Made by a program: the position numbers and the translations under genes
In this document: positions 34,047 to 42,829 of the stretch, piece by piece
Layout of the letters: each line of letters opens with the position of its first letter
Numbering within the stretch: the first letter of the stretch is position 1
Assembly (NCBI RefSeq): GCF_009711415.1
Contig: NZ_SMLZ01000104.1
Location: 1 to 64,000 of the forward strand
Source: Roseibium denhamense
GTDB taxonomy: Bacteria > Pseudomonadota > Alphaproteobacteria > Rhizobiales > Stappiaceae
Direction: 5' to 3'
DNA length: 64,000 nt
The notes under the pieces: model-generated
The model's database searches: none
What the model was told of the DNA's origin: nothing
Seen by the model: the letters and a program-made list of their open reading frames with translations, nothing else

Positions 34047-36041
34047 TTAACGCCGGCGCGCGCCGTTATAGGTCGGCACGTCTTCCCCGCCGAATATCAC
34101 CCGGTTGGGGCTGCGCTCGAAACTTTCCGCCGCCCGCTGGATGGAAACCAGTGTCCGGTTGACCTGGGCAAGCGCGGACGCAAAATCGGCAGACCCCTGT
34201 GTCGCGAACTTGGACAATCCGCCAGCAATAGAATCCGCCCGGCTTTCAAACGCAACAGCGACTTTCCGGATCGCTTGCGCGGCAAGCGTTGCCTCCTTGA
34301 TCAGGCCTTCACCGTCTCCGTCAACCATCTCCGAGACTTTCTCGATCAGACTTTCAACCCGCACCGATGTTGAATTCAGCGTTGCCGTCATTTGCTTGGC
34401 ATCTGTGATGATTTGGTCAACATCCGGCGTCCGCTTGCTCAGGTCTTCCGTCATCTGCTGAACATTGTCGGCAGCGGTGCGCGCGCTCTGCAGGATCGCC
34501 GGAATCCCATCCTCTGGATTGGAAAGCCCGGCAGCAGCCGTTTCGACAGACCCAACAATATTGGCAACCCTTGCAGGATCAATCGCCTGCAACAGGTCGT
34601 CCGCCGTTCCAAGGGTTGCGGCAAACCGTTCGGCGGCGGCCTGAACGTCGGTAATCAAAGCAGCAATCCGGTCGTCCTGCCCCCGCACCGTTGCAGAAAC
34701 GGCCTCAAAATTCTGCACTGTGGACTTGGTCGAGGCGATGATCTCGTTGATCTGGCTCTGCTGATTATTGATGTTGTCGATAACCGCCGTCACCCCATCC
34801 ACAGCCTGCCCGACCTTGTCCGGGTCCACGCTGTCGACGATTGCATCCACGCGTTCCAGGGACAGGTTCAGCCCTTCCGCAAAAGCGCTAACGGAGTTGA
34901 CCACACCCTCGATCTGCAAAGGATCGATGGCAGCTGCGATCTCGACCCCGCGCGTTACAATTCCATCGACCTTGAGAACAACATCCCGGCTGCCCTCCAG
35001 AATGTCCGTGATGGCCCCTTCGCGCTCCTGCACGATTGACACGATCTCGTTGACATTCTGCATGGTTTCGCTGGTGGACACGATCAACCGGTCGATATCG
35101 TCCGTGCGCTCCTCCAGCAATGCGCCAAGCGACGCTGCGCCCGCCATAACTTTCTCGATGTCTTCAGGCTTGACCGCTTGAACAATGCCTTGAACATGCC
35201 CGAAGCCTTCATTCAAGCGCTTTGTAAAGTCTTCCAGCTCCTGAGCCGCGCTTTGGGCATCAGACATCAGTAGGTCAATATCATCACCCGCTTTGCCGAG
35301 GCTCTCAGAAAATTTGCTCAGGTCATCGACAATCAAGGTCACCTTGTCGGAAGGCACAGCCGCCAGCAGCCGCTCGCCTTCCTCAACCAGGCCTTCCATG
35401 CGGCCCGACAGGCTGCTGAAGGCGTCGGATGCCCGCCCGATGCTTGCCATGAAGTCTTCAACGCCATCGGAGTTGGAAGCGAGCGCGCCGGAGAAGGTCT
35501 CGACATTCTGGATCGTCTGGGCGATTGCCGGGCTGTTTTCCTTCAGCAGGTCATCAACCGTTTTCATGGTTGAATCCGCCCGCTTAAGGACGTCGCGCGC
35601 CCCATCAACAATATCGTCAAAGAACGACCGGTCCGCTTCGATGACCGGAATTTTCCCGTTGTTCTGGCCAAGGAGCAAAGGGGAATCGGACGTACCGCCG
35701 CTCAGATCGACATAGGCGACCCCCGTCAAACCCGTAAAATTCAATGTCGCTTTGGTGTCTTCGCGCAGCGGCGTGCTCGGCCTGATGCCGACAGTTGCAA
35801 CAACTTTGGTAGGATCGCCGGGCGCAAAGTCGAGCGATTTTACGTCTCCGACCCGGATCCCGTTGAAGAGCACCTGACCGCCAACCGGCAAGCCGGTCAC
35901 CGGCCCCGGATAGAGGATCTTCACCTCAACATTCTGGCGCGACTCAGCGGTGACTGCGAGCCAGTAAACAAACCCGAACGCACCGATCAGAGTCGCTACC
36001 ATAAAGGCACCGATCAGTATGTAATTTGCGCGGGTTTCCAT
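34047..36041 (-). CDS. MCE-domain lipid-transport protein (MlaD/PqiB-like)
   Basis: 664 residues: an N-terminal membrane anchor (ILIGAFMVATLIGAFGFVYW), a single MCE domain (about 38-120; GLPVGGQVLFNGIRVGDVKS), then about 520 residues of predicted helix with many Asp/Val/Ile repeats (VDSVDPDKVGQAVDGVTAVI). The long helical tail could form a trans-periplasmic needle like other extended MCE proteins. E. coli MlaD is only 183 residues. Between the ATPase and lipoprotein genes in one operon. It probably carries phospholipid across the periplasm. Confidence 0.9.
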   Translation of the reverse strand: METRANYILIGAFMVATLIGAFGFVYWLAVTAESRQNVEVKILYPGPVTGLPVGGQVLFNGIRVGDVKSLDFAPGDPTKVVATVGIRPSTPLREDTKATLNFTGLTGVAYVDLSGGTSDSPLLLGQNNGKIPVIEADRSFFDDIVDGARDVLKRADSTMKTVDDLLKENSPAIAQTIQNVETFSGALASNSDGVEDFMASIGRASDAFSSLSGRMEGLVEEGERLLAAVPSDKVTLIVDDLSKFSESLGKAGDDIDLLMSDAQSAAQELEDFTKRLNEGFGHVQGIVQAVKPEDIEKVMAGAASLGALLEERTDDIDRLIVSTSETMQNVNEIVSIVQEREGAITDILEGSRDVVLKVDGIVTRGVEIAAAIDPLQIEGVVNSVSAFAEGLNLSLERVDAIVDSVDPDKVGQAVDGVTAVIDNINNQQSQINEIIASTKSTVQNFEAVSATVRGQDDRIAALITDVQAAAERFAATLGTADDLLQAIDPARVANIVGSVETAAAGLSNPEDGIPAILQSARTAADNVQQMTEDLSKRTPDVDQIITDAKQMTATLNSTSVRVESLIEKVSEMVDGDGEGLIKEATLAAQAIRKVAVAFESRADSIAGGLSKFATQGSADFASALAQVNRTLVSIQRAAESFERSPNRVIFGGEDVPTYNGARRR

Positions 36042-36052
36042 TCAGTCCAACC

Positions 36053-36868
36053 TCAAGTCCGCCGTAAGGCCCGTTCACCCCGGAAATAAGACGTAATCCA
36101 TGGGTCATCATTTTTCATCATATCGTCCAGCGTTCCGATCGCCAGGACGCGTTTATTCCCAAGAACAGCAATCCGGTCGCAAATGGAATGCAGACTGTCG
36201 AGGTCGTGGGTCACCATGTAAACAGTCAATCCCAGCGTAGAGCTGAGATTATCAATCAAAGAATCAAACGCTGCCGCCCCAATGGGATCAAGCCCAGAGG
36301 TTGGCTCATCCAGAAACACCAAATCCGGATCAAGCGCAAGGGCGCGGGCCAAACTGGCGCGTTTCACCATGCCGCCCGACAACTCAGACGGAAATTTATC
36401 GGCCGCATCCTGTGGCAGGCCGACCAGTTCAAGCTTCAGGCTTGCCAGCTCATCCATTAGCCGCGGTGACAGCTTCAGGTGTTCGCGCATCGGGACTTGA
36501 ATGTTCTGCTTGACCGTCAGGGAGGAAAAGAGTGCGCCCTGCTGAAACAGAACGCCCCAGCGGCGCTCGATCATGAGCCGCTCGCGCCGGTTCGCCTTGG
36601 ACAGATCGTGCCCGAAAACCGAAATCCGTCCGGCTCTCTTCGGCGTCAGGCCCAAAATGGTCCGCATCAGCACCGATTTGCCTGTTCCCGAGCCCCCGAC
36701 AAACCCGAGAACCTCGCCGCTGTTCACGTCAAGATCGAGGTCCTTAAGAATGATCTTGGAGCCAAAGCCAACCGTCACACCCCGGACAGACAAAAGAACA
36801 CCCCGCTCCGGGTCTGTCATGCTTTCCGGCGCCTTGGTGGCAACGTCCGTGGATTGCATCGGCGTCAT
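36053..36868 (-). CDS. mlaF: MlaF-like ABC ATPase of MCE lipid transporter
   Basis: 271 residues from the ATG at 36868, which overlaps the mlaE stop by one base (TGATG). Walker A GGSGTGKS, signature ELSGGMVKRASLARALA, Walker B DPDLVFLDEPTSGLDPIG, and switch histidine in VTHDLDS. The SGGMVKR signature is characteristic of the MlaF group. It powers the MlaE permease. Eleven bp separate it from the MCE gene. Confidence 0.94.
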   Translation of the reverse strand: MTPMQSTDVATKAPESMTDPERGVLLSVRGVTVGFGSKIILKDLDLDVNSGEVLGFVGGSGTGKSVLMRTILGLTPKRAGRISVFGHDLSKANRRERLMIERRWGVLFQQGALFSSLTVKQNIQVPMREHLKLSPRLMDELASLKLELVGLPQDAADKFPSELSGGMVKRASLARALALDPDLVFLDEPTSGLDPIGAAAFDSLIDNLSSTLGLTVYMVTHDLDSLHSICDRIAVLGNKRVLAIGTLDDMMKNDDPWITSYFRGERALRRT

Positions 36869-38016
36869 CAAACTCCAATGGCCGCGAAGAAGACGGCGAA
36901 GAAACCGTCTACGACGATTACAAGGAAAATGGCTTTCACAACGGACATGGTCGTGTGACGGCCGAGTGATTCAGACGATCCCTCAACCTTGAGACCTTCG
37001 ACGCACGCAATGAGGCCGATAATCAGCGCCATAAATGGGGCTTTGACCAGCCCGGCGACCAGCGTATCCACCGTAATGGCGGCTTGCAACTGAGCCAGAA
37101 ACGCTGCTGGCGGAATGTCAAGATAAGCCCAGGTCACAAGGCCCGACCCGAAAAGGGCGGACATATTGGCAATGAAGGTCAGGATCGGAAGGGCAATCAT
37201 CAACGCCAGGATGCGCGGCAAGACCAGAACTTCGGTCACACTCAGGCCAATCACATGCAAAGCATCGACCTCTTCCTGCATCCGCATGGCGCCAAGTTCG
37301 GCCGTAAACGCCGAACCCGACCGGCCCGCGACCATGATCGCCGTCAGGATGACCCCGATTTCCCGCAAGACCAGAATACCGGCCAGATCCACCACAAAAA
37401 TATCCGCACCGAACTGCTTGAGATAAAAACCGCCCTGCTGGGAAATAATGGCACCGATCAGAAAGCTCATCAGAGCAACGATTGGCACCGCCCCGATGCA
37501 GCTGCGGTCGAACTGGACAGCAATAGAGATGCTGCGCAGCCGCTTCGGTTGTAGGAGCACCGTCGAAATGACCAGACCCAGCGACCCCAGGATGTGGAGC
37601 ATGGCCATGCCATCTTTGGCGGCCTCCACCATCTGCCGGCCGGTTGCTTCCAGAAAGCCGACAATGCTCAGACTGGATCGTTCGGGTTTGTAATTGGGCG
37701 GATGATAGTGCTCGATCTTGTGGAACAGATCCTTGCGTTCCGGGGTCAGTCCTGTCAGCTCCACCTTCCGGCCGGCAAACTCCAGCCGTCCACGCGTCCG
37801 GTGGATCAGCCAGGCTCCGCTTGTGTCCAGATTCACGATCTTGGATACGTCAATGCAGGTCAGCCGGTCCTTGGCAACGGCCAGCTCCTTGATCCCGGCC
37901 TCCGCCTCGGCAAGAGTGCTCACCGTCCAGTCGCCGCAGAGCGACAGATACTGGTGATCCGGCCCATCCGGCTCCAGATTCAATTCCGGCGCGACGTTTT
38001 TTTCCAAGAATGCCAT
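36868..38016 (-). CDS. mlaE: MlaE-like permease with N-terminal STAS domain
   Basis: 382 residues. Residues 1-110 form a STAS domain (LCGDWTVSTLAEAEAGIKEL, then VNLDTSGAWLIHRTRG); the rest is the MlaE permease (FLIGAIISQQGGFYLKQFGA, VLREIGVILTAIMVAGRSGS, EVDALHVIGLSV). STAS-MlaE fusion is common in alphaproteobacteria, while in E. coli the STAS protein is the separate MlaB. First gene of the four-gene lipid-transport operon. It diverges from dgcN with about 90 bp between. Confidence 0.93.
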   Translation of the reverse strand: MAFLEKNVAPELNLEPDGPDHQYLSLCGDWTVSTLAEAEAGIKELAVAKDRLTCIDVSKIVNLDTSGAWLIHRTRGRLEFAGRKVELTGLTPERKDLFHKIEHYHPPNYKPERSSLSIVGFLEATGRQMVEAAKDGMAMLHILGSLGLVISTVLLQPKRLRSISIAVQFDRSCIGAVPIVALMSFLIGAIISQQGGFYLKQFGADIFVVDLAGILVLREIGVILTAIMVAGRSGSAFTAELGAMRMQEEVDALHVIGLSVTEVLVLPRILALMIALPILTFIANMSALFGSGLVTWAYLDIPPAAFLAQLQAAITVDTLVAGLVKAPFMALIIGLIACVEGLKVEGSSESLGRHTTMSVVKAIFLVIVVDGFFAVFFAAIGV

Positions 38017-38108
38017 TCTGGCGGACTGCCCTCTTGCCGCTTGTTCCCTTCCCCTCCTATACCTGATGGAGAAGTTTTACGTCCAGCAGCCACTTGAAAG
38101 CTCTCTCC

Positions 38109-39122
38109 ATGGAAATTGCGCGTCCCTATCTTCTGTTTCTTGGTGATGTCCCGGATGCCCTCGCGGCCAAGACCGCGATCGGCATCGTGGACTGGCGCAA
38201 GGACTGGTGCCTTGGCCAGGTCCGTATGCCCGGCTGTGCCGCCGATACCGGGCTTCCGGACATGACAATTTCAGAAGGCGCCGAAGGTGGTGCAAAGACC
38301 CTTATCATCGGTGCCGTGAATGCCGGCGGGCGTCTGCCTGAAAACTGGGTCGAATCGATCGTAGAGGCTTTGAACAGCGGTCTTGATGTTGCGTCCGGCC
38401 TGCATGTGCGCCTCGGGAGCATTCTGGCGATCAAGGAAGCTGCGGAGAAGAACGGCCGCCAACTGCATGATGTTCGCCACAACACGACAAGTTTCGCGAC
38501 CGGCAAGGGCACCAAACGCAGTGGCAAAAGAATTCTCGCGGTTGGCACGGATTGTTCGGTCGGCAAGAAATACACCGCTCTTGCCATGGATAAGGCCATG
38601 AATGATCGCGGCTACACCAGCTCGTTCTGCGCCACCGGTCAGACCGGTGTTTTCATTTCCGGCCGTGGCGCCGCATTGGATGCTGTGATTGCCGACTTCA
38701 TCTCGGGAGCCGCAGAATGGTTGTCTCCGGAAACGGATCCGTCCCATTGGCAGATTATCGAAGGACAAGGCTCCCTTTTCCATCCGTCCTTTGCCGGTGT
38801 GACGCTCGGGCTTCTGCACGGGTCCCAGCCCGACGCTTTTATCGTGTGCCATGAACCCACCCGGAAGACCATGCGCGGTGTCGACACTCCGCTGCCCAGC
38901 ATTCAGGACGTCATCGACATGACGATCCAGTGCGGCAAGCTGACCAATCCGGACATCCGCTGTATCGGGATCGCGGTCAACACCGCAGCGCTGGATGAGG
39001 ATGAAGCACTGGCCTATCTCGCAAAAGTCGGAGAAAAACACGGTCTGCCTGCAACCGACCCGGTTCGCTTCGGAATGGAGACCATTGTCGACAAGGTGTC
39101 TGCGGAATTCGGTGCCCCATGA
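38109..39122 (+). CDS. dgcN: D-glutamate N-acetyltransferase DgcN (DUF1611)
   Basis: 337 residues from the ATG at 38109; a TTG 15 bp upstream is in frame but less likely. The DUF1611 family has a P-loop-like motif (VGTDCSVGKKYTALAM) and conserved IIEGQGSLFHPSFAGVT and VNTAALDEDEAL. DgcN is reported to acetylate D-glutamate, which DgcA then converts to N-acetyl-L-glutamate. The next gene is dgcA, overlapping by 4 bp, which supports the assignment. The role rests on homology and pairing. Confidence 0.85.
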   Translation: MEIARPYLLFLGDVPDALAAKTAIGIVDWRKDWCLGQVRMPGCAADTGLPDMTISEGAEGGAKTLIIGAVNAGGRLPENWVESIVEALNSGLDVASGLHVRLGSILAIKEAAEKNGRQLHDVRHNTTSFATGKGTKRSGKRILAVGTDCSVGKKYTALAMDKAMNDRGYTSSFCATGQTGVFISGRGAALDAVIADFISGAAEWLSPETDPSHWQIIEGQGSLFHPSFAGVTLGLLHGSQPDAFIVCHEPTRKTMRGVDTPLPSIQDVIDMTIQCGKLTNPDIRCIGIAVNTAALDEDEALAYLAKVGEKHGLPATDPVRFGMETIVDKVSAEFGAP

Positions 39123-40102
39123 GTATGGATGTGCTTTTCGAGGCCGAACAGTTCGAAATCGCCGGCGGCTTCAAGATTTCCCGCGAAACCCGCACACATG
39201 CCAAGGTCGTGGTCGTCCAGTTGGAAGACGGCCCCTTTGTTGGGCGCGGCGAGTGCGTTCCCTACCCCCGCTATGGCGAAACCGTAGAGAGTGTGCAAAC
39301 GCAGATCGGCGAAATCGCCCCGCGCCTGCGCGAGGGACTTTCAAGAAGCGCGCTCTTGGAGGCAATGCCGGCAGGCGCGGCCCGCAATGCGGTCGACTGT
39401 GCCATGTGGGATATGGAAGCCAAGAAAGCCGGAACATCAGCTGCCGGATTGGCAGGGCTTGGTGCTTTGGAACCTCTGACAACGGCCTTCACAATCAGTG
39501 TCGACACGCCCGAAATCATGGCGCAAAAGACGGCGGCGGCAGCGCACCGTCCACTCCTGAAAGTGAAACTCGGCGGTGCAGGAGATGATCTGCGGATCGC
39601 AGCCGTGCGGCAAGCGGCACCAGACAGCACCTTGATCGTGGATGCCAACGAGGCCTGGGATGACACCTGCTTTGAGGCGAATATGGCCGCGTGTGAAGCT
39701 GCCGGCGTTGCCCTGATCGAACAACCGCTGCCCTCTAAAGCCGACGGCATGCTGGCGGGGCTCAACACTTCCGTGACAATTTGCGCTGATGAGAGCCTGC
39801 ACCCGGGAAGCGGAATTGACGGTCTGCGCGCCAAGTATGATGCGGTGAACATCAAGCTGGACAAGGCAGGTGGTCTGACAGCGGCACTGGATCTTCTCGA
39901 AAAGGCAAAGGCTGACAATTTCAAGATCATGATTGGCTGCATGCTCGGAACATCGCTGGCGATGGCGCCTGCCGTTTTGCTGGCCCAGCATGCCGACTTT
40001 GTTGATCTGGATGGTCCCCTGCTGCTTTCGCAGGACCGCTCACCCGGTCTAACGTTTGAAGGCAGCATCCTGCATCCGCCGCGGCCGGAACTGTGGGGCT
40101 GA
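39119..40102 (+). CDS. dgcA: N-acetyl-D-glutamate racemase DgcA (enolase superfamily)
   Basis: 327 residues, ATG overlapping the dgcN stop (ATGA). Muconate-lactonizing/dipeptide-epimerase fold: acid-base lysine in LLKVKLGGAG, metal ligands in IVDANEAWDD, IEQPL and CADESLHP, second lysine in VNIKLDKAGG. Without dgcN next to it, a dipeptide epimerase (YcjG) would be the default call. The pair suggests D-glutamate catabolism, perhaps from peptidoglycan or marine dissolved D-amino acids. Confidence 0.85.
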   Translation: MSMDVLFEAEQFEIAGGFKISRETRTHAKVVVVQLEDGPFVGRGECVPYPRYGETVESVQTQIGEIAPRLREGLSRSALLEAMPAGAARNAVDCAMWDMEAKKAGTSAAGLAGLGALEPLTTAFTISVDTPEIMAQKTAAAAHRPLLKVKLGGAGDDLRIAAVRQAAPDSTLIVDANEAWDDTCFEANMAACEAAGVALIEQPLPSKADGMLAGLNTSVTICADESLHPGSGIDGLRAKYDAVNIKLDKAGGLTAALDLLEKAKADNFKIMIGCMLGTSLAMAPAVLLAQHADFVDLDGPLLLSQDRSPGLTFEGSILHPPRPELWG

Positions 40103-40236
40103 CGCCAAGAATATGTCCGCCAACGCATGGGAAGAACAGAGGAAAAGCGCTCCGCTGTTCTTTCAATTAAGAGCGGATTGTTCTGGCTCCGTTTCAGTGA
40201 AACTCGGAATTCAGAATATCCGTGGATGAAGCAACG

Positions 40237-41424
40237 TTATGCATTACCCTCAGCGGCTGTCTCCGCCATCCGCTGCCGCACCATCGGAGTGAGCGCGATC
40301 ATGGCCAATGTTCCAACGACCGAGATCATTGACATGGCGTAGAACGGCGCGTTGACATCAGCTGCATACAGCCAGCCGGAAACGCTCAACCCAATCGACA
40401 TTTGAATGCCGATAGACGTGGACAATAGCCCCTGCCCGGTACCGGCCCAGCGGCTCGGGACAACCTTTGCCAGGATGGCGACGGCGCCCAAATGAGCCGC
40501 CCCGAAGGTCAGGCCATGCAAGATCTGCAAAGCGGCCATTGACAGAAAGGTATCGGCCAAGGGAAACAGCCCCCACCGGATGATGGCGGCAATTCCGGCC
40601 GCGATCAAAAACAAGGACGGGTCAAACCGGTTGGCCAATTTTCCGGCAATCGTGAACAACGCGATTTCCGCAATCACCCCAATTGCCCACAACCAGCCAA
40701 TGGCCATGTCGGCAACGCCATTGGCCTGCCAGTAAAGGGTGCCAAACCCGTAAAATGCCGAGTGCGTTGCCTGAAACAGGCCAAGCAGCACCAGAACCGG
40801 CCAGAACCAGATCGTCCGGAACGGTGTGTTTCCCCCCGTATCGGCCGGTTCTTCATGCCCCTTTTTCCTGCGTCGCTGCCGCGGCAGCGACAAAACAACC
40901 GCGCCGGTTGCCATGCAGGAGACCGCGATCAGGACCAGCATCAGCCAGGAGCCTGTTTCGGTCGCAAGGTTACCGCCGATTAGATTGGCGGCAACGAAGC
41001 CTGCGGAGCCCCAAAGCCGCATCCTGGCATAATCGGCACCGGTGTTGCGCGAGACATCCAGGGCATAGGCATCGCTCAGCGGTAAAACGGGCGCCTTGAA
41101 GACCATGTAGGCGATGGCAGCCGCGGCAAGAAACAAGAACCCTGCGGCAGCGGAAAACAACGCCATGAACACTGCTGCAAGCAATGCGTAAGCCAGGATC
41201 GAATACCGGCGGTGCCCGGTCCTGTCCGAAATATTCGTCAGCAGCGGATTGGCACATATTTGCAGAAAAATACCGGTTCCAAGGACCAGCCCGATCTGCT
41301 GCGCGTTCAAGCCGCGCAACTCAAGCACAACCGGAAAAAAGGGCAGAAAAAGCCCGATTCCAAAGAAGTGGCATGCAAAGAGTGCCGAAACACGCACGTT
41401 TATGGCCGGGCCGGATTGGTTCAT
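40237..41424 (-). CDS. MFS transporter, HcaT/PPP-like
   Basis: 395 residues, 12 hydrophobic segments. The N-terminal region (SALFACHFFGIGLFLPFFPV, then LRGLNAQQIGLVLGTGIFLQ) resembles the MFS_1-like/3-phenylpropionate transporter group. A loop MRLWGSAGFVAANLIGG is typical of that group. Convergent with dgcA (134 bp gap, nothing seen in it), so it is not in the dgc operon. Substrate unknown. Confidence 0.86.
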   Translation of the reverse strand: MNQSGPAINVRVSALFACHFFGIGLFLPFFPVVLELRGLNAQQIGLVLGTGIFLQICANPLLTNISDRTGHRRYSILAYALLAAVFMALFSAAAGFLFLAAAAIAYMVFKAPVLPLSDAYALDVSRNTGADYARMRLWGSAGFVAANLIGGNLATETGSWLMLVLIAVSCMATGAVVLSLPRQRRRKKGHEEPADTGGNTPFRTIWFWPVLVLLGLFQATHSAFYGFGTLYWQANGVADMAIGWLWAIGVIAEIALFTIAGKLANRFDPSLFLIAAGIAAIIRWGLFPLADTFLSMAALQILHGLTFGAAHLGAVAILAKVVPSRWAGTGQGLLSTSIGIQMSIGLSVSGWLYAADVNAPFYAMSMISVVGTLAMIALTPMVRQRMAETAAEGNA

Positions 41425-41544
41425 ATCACGTCTTATCAGGAGTTCTTGGTATAAAGGATATTAACGTTTTTCGACTTACCTTAATGAAGATGTTGCTCTG
41501 AAAAGGCAGCGAATAACCATAACTTAGTCGAGATTCGCGTCCAT

Positions 41545-42696
41545 ATGAAAGCGGAAGCAAAACAGGAAGAACCAGAGCTGATCAGCGATGCTGAATATCA
41601 GACTCTCGAACAGACCCTGATGGAATCCGATCGTGGGCGACGGTTTCTCAAGGAGTTCCTGAACCGGCATAAAACGCCGGAAACCACGGAAATCCTGGGG
41701 GCGATCCATCGCCTTGAGAAGGTCGTAACCCGTCAGCGCAAGGTACCGGATCTCGACAAGATCCGTCTTGATATTGCGGACATGCATGAGGCGATCGAGC
41801 GGACGAAATCCGAGATTGCGAACATCAAGGCCGAGGGCGACGAGAGCAACCGATTCGTTGACGCTTCGCACGAGCTCGACGCAATCGTCACGCAGACAGA
41901 AGGCGCAACTCAATCCATTCTGGAAGCTGCTGAGCAAATTCAGGAAAAGGCTTGGGTCCTGCGCGAGAACGGTGCGGATGACGCCACCTGTGACGACATT
42001 GATGCTAAGGCCACGGAGATCTTCATGGCCTGCTCCTTCCAGGATCTGACGGGCCAGAGAACCAACAAGGTGGTGCAGGTGCTCCGCTATCTGGAGAGCC
42101 GGATCAACCTGATGATCAACATCTGGGGCATTGAGGACCTGGAAGCTGGAGATATGGCCGGCCCGGTCGACAGCCGCCCGGATGCGCACCTGCTGAACGG
42201 CCCGCAGCGCGCTGGCGCCGGCGTGTCCCAAGGTAGCGTCGATGAGTTGATGGCGGTCAGCGAAGACGTCTTCGACGCAGCAATCAAGGTAACCGGTGCT
42301 GAGTCCGGTTCATCCGACCCTTCACAGGACAACACACCGGTACATGCCAGCGAAGCGGACATTGAAGCCCTGATGGCTGGCGGCGGCGAGCCGATGGACG
42401 CAGCCGCCATCGACGACATGTTCGCCTCAGCCCCTTCCGAGCCTGAAGCTGCCGACGACCCCATTGAAGATGATGACCCGTTCGAAGGCAACGATCCGGA
42501 AGCCATGTTGGATGAAGCTGCCATTGAAAAGCTCTTTGACACCGAGGTTGCGGAAGACAGCGGCGAGAACGAAGCTGATGTAGCCGAGGCAGAGGCAGAT
42601 ATCGAATGGGAAATGACCGAGGAAAAGGCGGAAGACGATGCTGCCGATCCGTTGGCCGACCTGTCCGAAGCGGAACGCCAGGCGCTCTTCAACTAG
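41545..42696 (+). CDS. cheZ: CheZ-like phosphatase with repeated FliM-like motifs
   Basis: 383 residues. The first 200 are helical, with the CheZ active-site motif ACSFQDLTGQRTNKVV (D167 and Q171 correspond to D143 and Q147 of E. coli CheZ). The C-terminal 180 residues are acidic and disordered and carry five short motifs resembling the CheY-binding FliM N-terminus: SQGSVDELMA, ASEADIEALMAGG, MDAAAIDDMFA, LDEAAIEKLFD, and LSEAERQALFN at the very end. E. coli CheZ (214 aa) has a single CheY-binding tail. It dephosphorylates CheY~P. Convergent with a globin-coupled chemoreceptor gene; no cheA/cheY nearby. Confidence 0.88.
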   Translation: MKAEAKQEEPELISDAEYQTLEQTLMESDRGRRFLKEFLNRHKTPETTEILGAIHRLEKVVTRQRKVPDLDKIRLDIADMHEAIERTKSEIANIKAEGDESNRFVDASHELDAIVTQTEGATQSILEAAEQIQEKAWVLRENGADDATCDDIDAKATEIFMACSFQDLTGQRTNKVVQVLRYLESRINLMINIWGIEDLEAGDMAGPVDSRPDAHLLNGPQRAGAGVSQGSVDELMAVSEDVFDAAIKVTGAESGSSDPSQDNTPVHASEADIEALMAGGGEPMDAAAIDDMFASAPSEPEAADDPIEDDDPFEGNDPEAMLDEAAIEKLFDTEVAEDSGENEADVAEAEADIEWEMTEEKAEDDAADPLADLSEAERQALFN

Positions 42697-42737
42697 GGTG
42701 AGCAGGTTTAACGCCTACTAATCAATATACCGAATTT

Positions 42738-42769
42738 AAAAAAGCGTGTTCCGGTGAACACGCTTTTTT
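42738..42769 (+). terminator. bidirectional terminator between cheZ and chemoreceptor
   Basis: A 14-bp perfect stem (AAAAAAGCGTGTTC / GAACACGCTTTTTT) with a CGGT loop, ending both convergent genes. Confidence 0.93.
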
Positions 42770-42829
42770 GCATTGAACGGGACGGGCAGATTGCCGGGTA
42801 AATCACCCGCCAATTCGCCCAAACGGCTG

